Below, piece after piece: positions 59,801-64,000 of a stretch of 64,000 nt of DNA. This DNA comes from Bartonella sp. DGB1. Its GTDB lineage: Bacteria > Pseudomonadota > Alphaproteobacteria > Rhizobiales > Rhizobiaceae. Position 1 is the stretch's first letter. Each line of letters begins with the position of its first letter. A model generated the notes under the pieces. It did no database searches. It was not told the origin of the DNA and saw only the letters and a list, made by a program, of their open reading frames with translations. Where the stretch lies: assembly GCF_041345015.1 (NCBI RefSeq), contig NZ_CP166769.1:620001-684000 (forward strand). The letters are read 5' to 3'. The position numbers and the translations under genes are program-made.

Positions 59801-60374
59801 TTACTCTATTGATTCTACTGATTTTACGTCAGGTAGAAAATGTTTTAATAAATTTTCTATTCCATATTTTAATGTAGCGGTAGATGATGGGCAACCTGCA
59901 CAAGCTCCACGCATATGTAGATAAACTACTCCATCTTTGAAACCTTTAAATATTATATCACCTCCATCATGGGCAACCGCTGGGCGAATACGTAAATCTA
60001 ATAATTCTTTTATAGTTTCTACGGTTTCTGTATCTTTTTCATCAAAAAATTCTTGCGTTGCATTTTTTTTTTGCATCGTCATGATTATTTTTTAAAACTG
60101 GTTCATTATTAGAAAAATGTTCCATGATAGTGCCGAGTATAATGGGTTTTAAATGATCCCATTCATAATCATCCTCACGACTTACTGAAATAAAGTCATG
60201 ACCAAAAAAGACATATTTTACACCATCTATGCTTAATAAGCGGGTAGCTAAAGGAGAGCTTTTTGACGCTATTTCTATATCGTTAAATTCAGCATTACCT
60301 TCTAATAAAACTATACGGCCTGGTAAAAATTTTAAGGTTTGTGGGTTGGGGGTAGTTTCTATTTGAATAAACAT
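59801..60374 (-). pseudogene. nfuA: NfuA/NifU-type iron-sulphur carrier, frameshift in an A10 run
   Basis: The N-terminal domain (MFIQIETTPNPQTLKFLPG to IMEHFSNNEP) and the C-terminal NifU domain with CxxC (GACAGCPSSTATLK) lie in different frames. They are joined at an A10 run (60063-60072). One more A, or two fewer, would give DDAKKKNATQEFFDEKD and a protein of about 190 residues, the normal alphaproteobacterial form. Both halves are well conserved. The lesion is in a linker, so slippage products could still be functional. Confidence 0.88.
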
Positions 60375-60385
60375 AATAATTCCTA

Positions 60386-61435
60386 TTAACTTTTCAAAAA
60401 TCCAACTATATCACGAATTTTTGACATTGTAACCTCGGCTCTTTGTTTAGCTTTTTCAGCTCCTGCCTTTAAAATACCATCAATGTAATCTGGTTCGTCA
60501 TTAAGCTTCTTTAATTCATTAGTTATAGGGGCAATTTTATTTATTGTTACTTCAATTAATTCTTTTTTTAAATAAGAAAATTCTAGATTAGCAAATTGTT
60601 GAATGGCTTGTTGTTTAGTTATATTAGCTAATGCCGCATAAATATTCAACAAATTATTAGCTTCGGGTCTGTTATTTAAATGTTCTTCATCCTCAGGCAA
60701 TAAATCAGAATCTGTTTTTGCTTTGCGAATTTTTTGGGCTATTTGATCAGGTGAGTCCGTTAAATTAATTCGAGATAGATCAGAATTATCTGATTTGGAC
60801 ATTTTTTTATTTCCATCTTTTAAGGACATAATCCGCATAGTATCTTGACTAATAATTGGATGTACATTTGGAAAGAAATCACCTAAGTCATTGATAGCTA
60901 ACTGTAAATCTATGATGCGTTGTCTATAGTCGCCATTGAATTTTTGCGCTATATCTCTAGTAAGTTCAATGTGTTGTTTTTGATCACTACCTACAGGAAC
61001 ATGGGTTGCTTTATAAAGTAGAATATCAGCTGCCATTAAAATAGGATATGAAAATAGCCCTATTGAAGATTTTTCTTTATCTTTACCGGCCTTATCTTTG
61101 AATTGTGTCATTCTAGACATCCAACCTATACGAGCAATACAATTGAAGACCCAAGCTAATTCTGCATGTTGTGGAACTTGACTCTGATTAAAAATAATAT
61201 GTTTTTTATGATCTATTCCGGAAGCAATAAAACTGGCTGTAACTTCTCGTGTGGATTTTAATAAAGAGGTTGGATCTGGTAATACAGTTAGTGCATGCAT
61301 ATCTACTATACAAAAAAGACAATTATATTGATGTTGAAGGTTAATCCAATTTTTTATTGCTCCGAGATAATTGCCTAAATGTAAATTACCAGTAGGTTGT
61401 ACCCCTGAAAAGACAATAGAATTTGAGTTTGTCAT
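60386..61435 (-). CDS. trpS: tryptophanyl-tRNA synthetase
   Basis: TrpS charges tRNA-Trp. The class I signatures are [13 protein letters not shown] (HIGH form) near residue 14 and [10 protein letters not shown] (KMSKS). Length is 349 residues and the frame is open throughout. It sits between murJ and nfuA, the same order as in many Hyphomicrobiales, and is 11 bp upstream of nfuA on the same strand. Confidence 0.96.
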   Translation of the reverse strand: MTNSNSIVFSGVQPTGNLHLGNYLGAIKNWINLQHQYNCLFCIVDMHALTVLPDPTSLLKSTREVTASFIASGIDHKKHIIFNQSQVPQHAELAWVFNCIARIGWMSRMTQFKDKAGKDKEKSSIGLFSYPILMAADILLYKATHVPVGSDQKQHIELTRDIAQKFNGDYRQRIIDLQLAINDLGDFFPNVHPIISQDTMRIMSLKDGNKKMSKSDNSDLSRINLTDSPDQIAQKIRKAKTDSDLLPEDEEHLNNRPEANNLLNIYAALANITKQQAIQQFANLEFSYLKKELIEVTINKIAPITNELKKLNDEPDYIDGILKAGAEKAKQRAEVTMSKIRDIVGFLKS

Positions 61436-61478
61436 TAATGCACCTAAATTATGATTCGTTGTTATTATTATTGGTATT

Positions 61479-63038
61479 TTATTTTTTTTGTAAATAGCCT
61501 TTTAATATTCTCAGACCTATTCCACTAAAAGCTATTATAAAACTAAAATAAATTATTATAGCGGCTGATATAATACTAACAATTATCAAGAATTTCTGCC
61601 AAAATGAGAAATCTTCGTAAAAAATATAACCCCAATAATTTAAGGCTAGTATGATGAATGTACTCATTAATAAACAGCTTATAATTATACAGATAATATT
61701 TTTTAGTAAGTTGAAATCAGGCTTCCATTGTTTCCTAATGACTAAGGTGATAAATAATAAGCTTGCATTTAACCAGCCCGCGGTTATTTCTGCTACAGCA
61801 ATTCCTTCAACAGAATATTTAGGAAATAACAATAAACATAATGTTAAATTGGTTAACATTGACATAATCGCAAATATCATTGGAGTCTTAGTATCTTCTC
61901 GAGAAAAAAAAACTTGGAATAAAAGTTTTTATCAAAACAAAAGCAGGTAGACCAAAGCCATAGATAGTTAAAATATTACTTACAATATAAGTTGCTTCAG
62001 GAGTAAATTCTCCTCTTTGATAGACTAATTGTACAATAGGATAGGATAATAACAAAAATCCAAAAGCTGCAGGTAAGGTAAGTAATAAAGTAAATTCTAA
62101 AGACCTATTTTGAATATGTAGGCTGGTATTATTTAATTTATTTTTTAAGGCACGAGATAATTCAGGTAATAATACTGTTGCTACAGCTATACCTACTATA
62201 CCTAAGGGTAATTGGTAAAGACGATCTGCATAAACTAGTGAGGAAACTGCTCCGGCTTGAGATGAGGCGATATTAGTACTGATAAGTAAATTTATTTGGG
62301 TAATTCCTCCAGTAATGGCTGCTGGTAAGGCTAACCATAATAATTTTTTAACATTTGAGGTAAGTTGAGGTTTCTTGATTTGAAAAGTGACGCCGGCTTT
62401 TTTTACAGCGAAATAACTATGCTTAATTGACAAATTCCTGATAAGAAAACTCCCCAAGCTAGCCATATACCAAGAGTTAAATTATCGTAATCATTAATTC
62501 GTACAATTATTAAAATAACTATTAAAATAATATTCAAAAAAACAGGAGCTATAGCAGCAGCAAAATATTTATGTAATGCATTCAGCATGCCGGCCATCAT
62601 TGCAGCTAACGACATACAAGCTAAATAAGGAAACATTATTAATGATAGGCGATAAGTTAAAGAATATTTTAACGGCTCATTACTAAAACCAGGGGCGATA
62701 ATATAAGTAACTAAAAGAGGCATTGATAATTCTATTAAAATAGTTAACAATAATAAGATAGTGAATAATATGCTAAATATCTCACTAGAAAATTTCTTAG
62801 CTCCTGTTAAACCATTACTTTCTAGCTCTTTCGAAAATAATGGAATGAAAGCAGAACTAAAAGCTCCTTCTGCAAATAATCTTCTGAAAGTATTAGGAAA
62901 TCTAAATGCTGCATTGAAAGCATCGGCAACCACTCCAGTACCTAAAGCGGTGGCTATTAGTATTTCTCTTATAAATCCTAACAAACGGCTTAAAAAAGTG
63001 CCAGAAGAAACAGTGAAAAATTTGCGAAATAAATTCAT
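61479..63038 (-). pseudogene. murJ: lipid II flippase MurJ, two frameshifts
   Basis: MurJ flips lipid II across the inner membrane. The N-terminus MNLFRKFFTVSSGTFLSRLLG and RRLFAEGAFSSAFIP are typical. The frame shifts near 62430: one T is missing, and with it the sequence reads LSIVYFAVKKAG. It shifts again in the T9 run at 61904-61912; with eight Ts it reads FFSREDTKTPMIFAI. All other parts, over twelve membrane segments, are in place. An essential gene with only homopolymer lesions suggests error or slippage more than decay. Confidence 0.88.
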
Positions 63039-63213
63039 AATAGATCCAATTATATAAATATATTTTTAATATTGTGTATAAATATATATATCCTATATCA
63101 ATTTAAAACAAAAATTAGATTATTCACTAGACAAATTGTGTTTTTTAAGTTAATAATGTATGTATTTACCAGATTACACATGGTAAGTCTATGTTAACTT
63201 AATTAGAAAGTAT

Positions 63214-63435
63214 GTGATACAAGTGCAAGTATTAGTCCGTAATAATAATGTTGATCAAGCGCTGAGAGCTTTGAAAAAGAAAATGCAACGGGAAGGAATA
63301 TTCCGTGAAATGAAAATGCGTTCTCATTATGAAAAGCCATCAGAGCGTCGTGCAAGAGAAAAAGCTGAGTCTATTCGTAGAGCTCGTAAACTAGCACGGA
63401 AAAAAGCTCAACATGATGATGGTTTAGGATATTAA
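63214..63435 (+). CDS. rpsU: 30S ribosomal protein S21
   Basis: S21 is a small basic protein of the 30S subunit. The sequence [20 protein letters not shown] and the basic C-terminal helix ([12 protein letters not shown]) are diagnostic. The start is a GTG at 63214 or a second GTG at 63223; the latter would give the family N-terminus MQVLVR. An agaaag site fits the first better. It is followed by a terminator and then a TPR lipoprotein gene. Confidence 0.94.
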   Translation: MIQVQVLVRNNNVDQALRALKKKMQREGIFREMKMRSHYEKPSERRAREKAESIRRARKLARKKAQHDDGLGY

Positions 63436-63443
63436 TTTGTTAT

Positions 63444-63476
63444 AACAGAAAGCGCTTTTTATAGGCGCTTTTTGTT
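63444..63476 (+). terminator. Rho-independent terminator of rpsU
   Basis: The arms aacagaaagcgc (63444-63455) and gcgctttttgtt (63465-63476) pair over 12 bp with one G-T pair and a 9-nt loop. T-rich sequence follows. It starts 9 bp after the rpsU stop. Confidence 0.8.
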
Positions 63477-63566
63477 ATTCATATTTTAGGATATTAATTG
63501 CTTATAATTAGGATATTAATCACTTAAAGTTAATATTTGATTTGTGCAATGCGGTGTCGAGGTATT

Positions 63567-64000
63567 ATGTTTAAAAAAAGTGTAGTTTTACCACTTGTTT
63601 GTCTTTTATTTATTTCATGTAAAAATAACAATTTTGAAAATATTTCCTCGATGACACAGACTATATTGGATAATCCTAAGTCAGTGGAAGCTTATAATAT
63701 TCGTGGAATAGCTTTTGCGCAAGATAGTGATTATAATAGTGCTTTAAAAGATTTTAGCCAGGCTATTCAACTTGATAGTAATTTTATAGATGCTTATATT
63801 AATCGTGGTACTTTATTTTTAAATAAAGGATATCTAGATAAAGCCGCTGCTGATTATAATCATGTTTTAACTTTACAGCCTAATAATGCTATTGCTTATA
63901 TCGGTTTAGGAAATATAGCTTTAGCAGAGGAAAACTTCAAAGAGGCTTTATATTTTTTTAATAAAGCTACAGGGCTAACAAAAAATTATAGAGCTTTTTA
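63567..64000 (+). CDS. TPR-repeat lipoprotein, 3' end cut by window
   Basis: The frame opens at ATG 63567 and is still open at the window end. Residues 1-17 form a lipoprotein-type signal ending in FISC with Cys18. At least three tetratricopeptide repeats follow (AYNIRGIAFAQDSDYNSALK, AYINRGTLFLNKGYLDKAAA and AYIGLGNIALAEENFKEAL). A TPR protein of this type after rpsU is common in Hyphomicrobiales and resembles NlpI. Its role is not known. Confidence 0.82.
   Translation, partial: MFKKSVVLPLVCLLFISCKNNNFENISSMTQTILDNPKSVEAYNIRGIAFAQDSDYNSALKDFSQAIQLDSNFIDAYINRGTLFLNKGYLDKAAADYNHVLTLQPNNAIAYIGLGNIALAEENFKEALYFFNKATGLTKNYRAF

Overview
The window is strongly AT-rich and gene-dense. It looks like part of the chromosome of a reduced-genome alphaproteobacterium, most likely of the Hyphomicrobiales (Rhizobiales). 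The placement is an inference from gene order and gene content: glyA-ribD-ribE-ribH-nusB; bamE against DUF177-plsX-fabH-ihfA-MerR; a CcrM-type methylase; MucR; a DUF1214-DUF1254 pair; pyruvate phosphate dikinase; and rpsU followed by a TPR lipoprotein. Neighbours expected in this order are missing (nrdR after glyA, thrB between ispH and rnhA, thiL after nusB), which fits genome erosion in a host-associated lineage.

Layout. 1-1.7 kb: 3' part of parC. 1.9-3 kb: a secreted hexapeptide-repeat protein. 3.2-5.8 kb: queuosine precursor genes queF, queE, queD, queC. 5.8-9.5 kb: hemB, a YcbB-like L,D-transpeptidase, glyA. 9.9-12.6 kb: riboflavin operon and nusB. 12.7-17 kb: bamE, DUF177, plsX, fabH, ihfA, MerR. 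17.4-24.2 kb (minus strand): ctaB, an RNA methyltransferase, tlyA, dxs, xseB, ribB, aroC. 24.4-26.5 kb: ispH, rnhA, yqgE. 26.5-31.4 kb: a degenerate GGDEF/EAL membrane protein, an M16 peptidase, a HAD phosphatase. 31.5-36.5 kb: ccrM, dciA, dsbA, ppdK. 37-42.3 kb: a DUF1499 protein and the ribonucleotide reductase genes nrdB and nrdA. 42.5-44.7 kb: tRNA-Gln, corA, a second L,D-transpeptidase. 44.9-63 kb: sodB, two oligopeptidase B genes, mucR, sufE, DUF1254/DUF1214, a class A PBP, panC, panB, HD hydrolase, ygfZ, pyrC, nfuA, trpS, murJ. 63.2-64 kb: rpsU and a TPR lipoprotein cut by the window edge.

The most unusual property is in the spacers. Most of the longer intergenic gaps hold decayed tandem copies of the END of an adjacent gene: 3' ends of queF, queD, ctaB, nrdA and pyrC (four copies), and 5' ends of ribD (two copies) and probably the DUF1499 gene. 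Offsets between gene and copy are about 142 to 470 bp. Some of these copies have acquired near-perfect hairpins that now look like terminators.

A second striking feature is uneven damage. Every gene up to about 44.8 kb reads through intact, but about ten of nineteen genes from 44.9 to 63 kb carry frameshifts, mostly 1-2 nt changes in A/T homopolymers or AT dinucleotide runs. panC, panB and the second oligopeptidase B carry several lesions and look like real pseudogenes. The others (sodB, mucR, DUF1254, PBP, pyrC, nfuA, murJ) are otherwise well conserved; sequence error, slippage rescue and early decay cannot be told apart from the sequence alone.

Metabolically the genes here support riboflavin, isoprenoid, haem, preQ0/preQ1 and peptidoglycan synthesis, while pantothenate synthesis appears lost.
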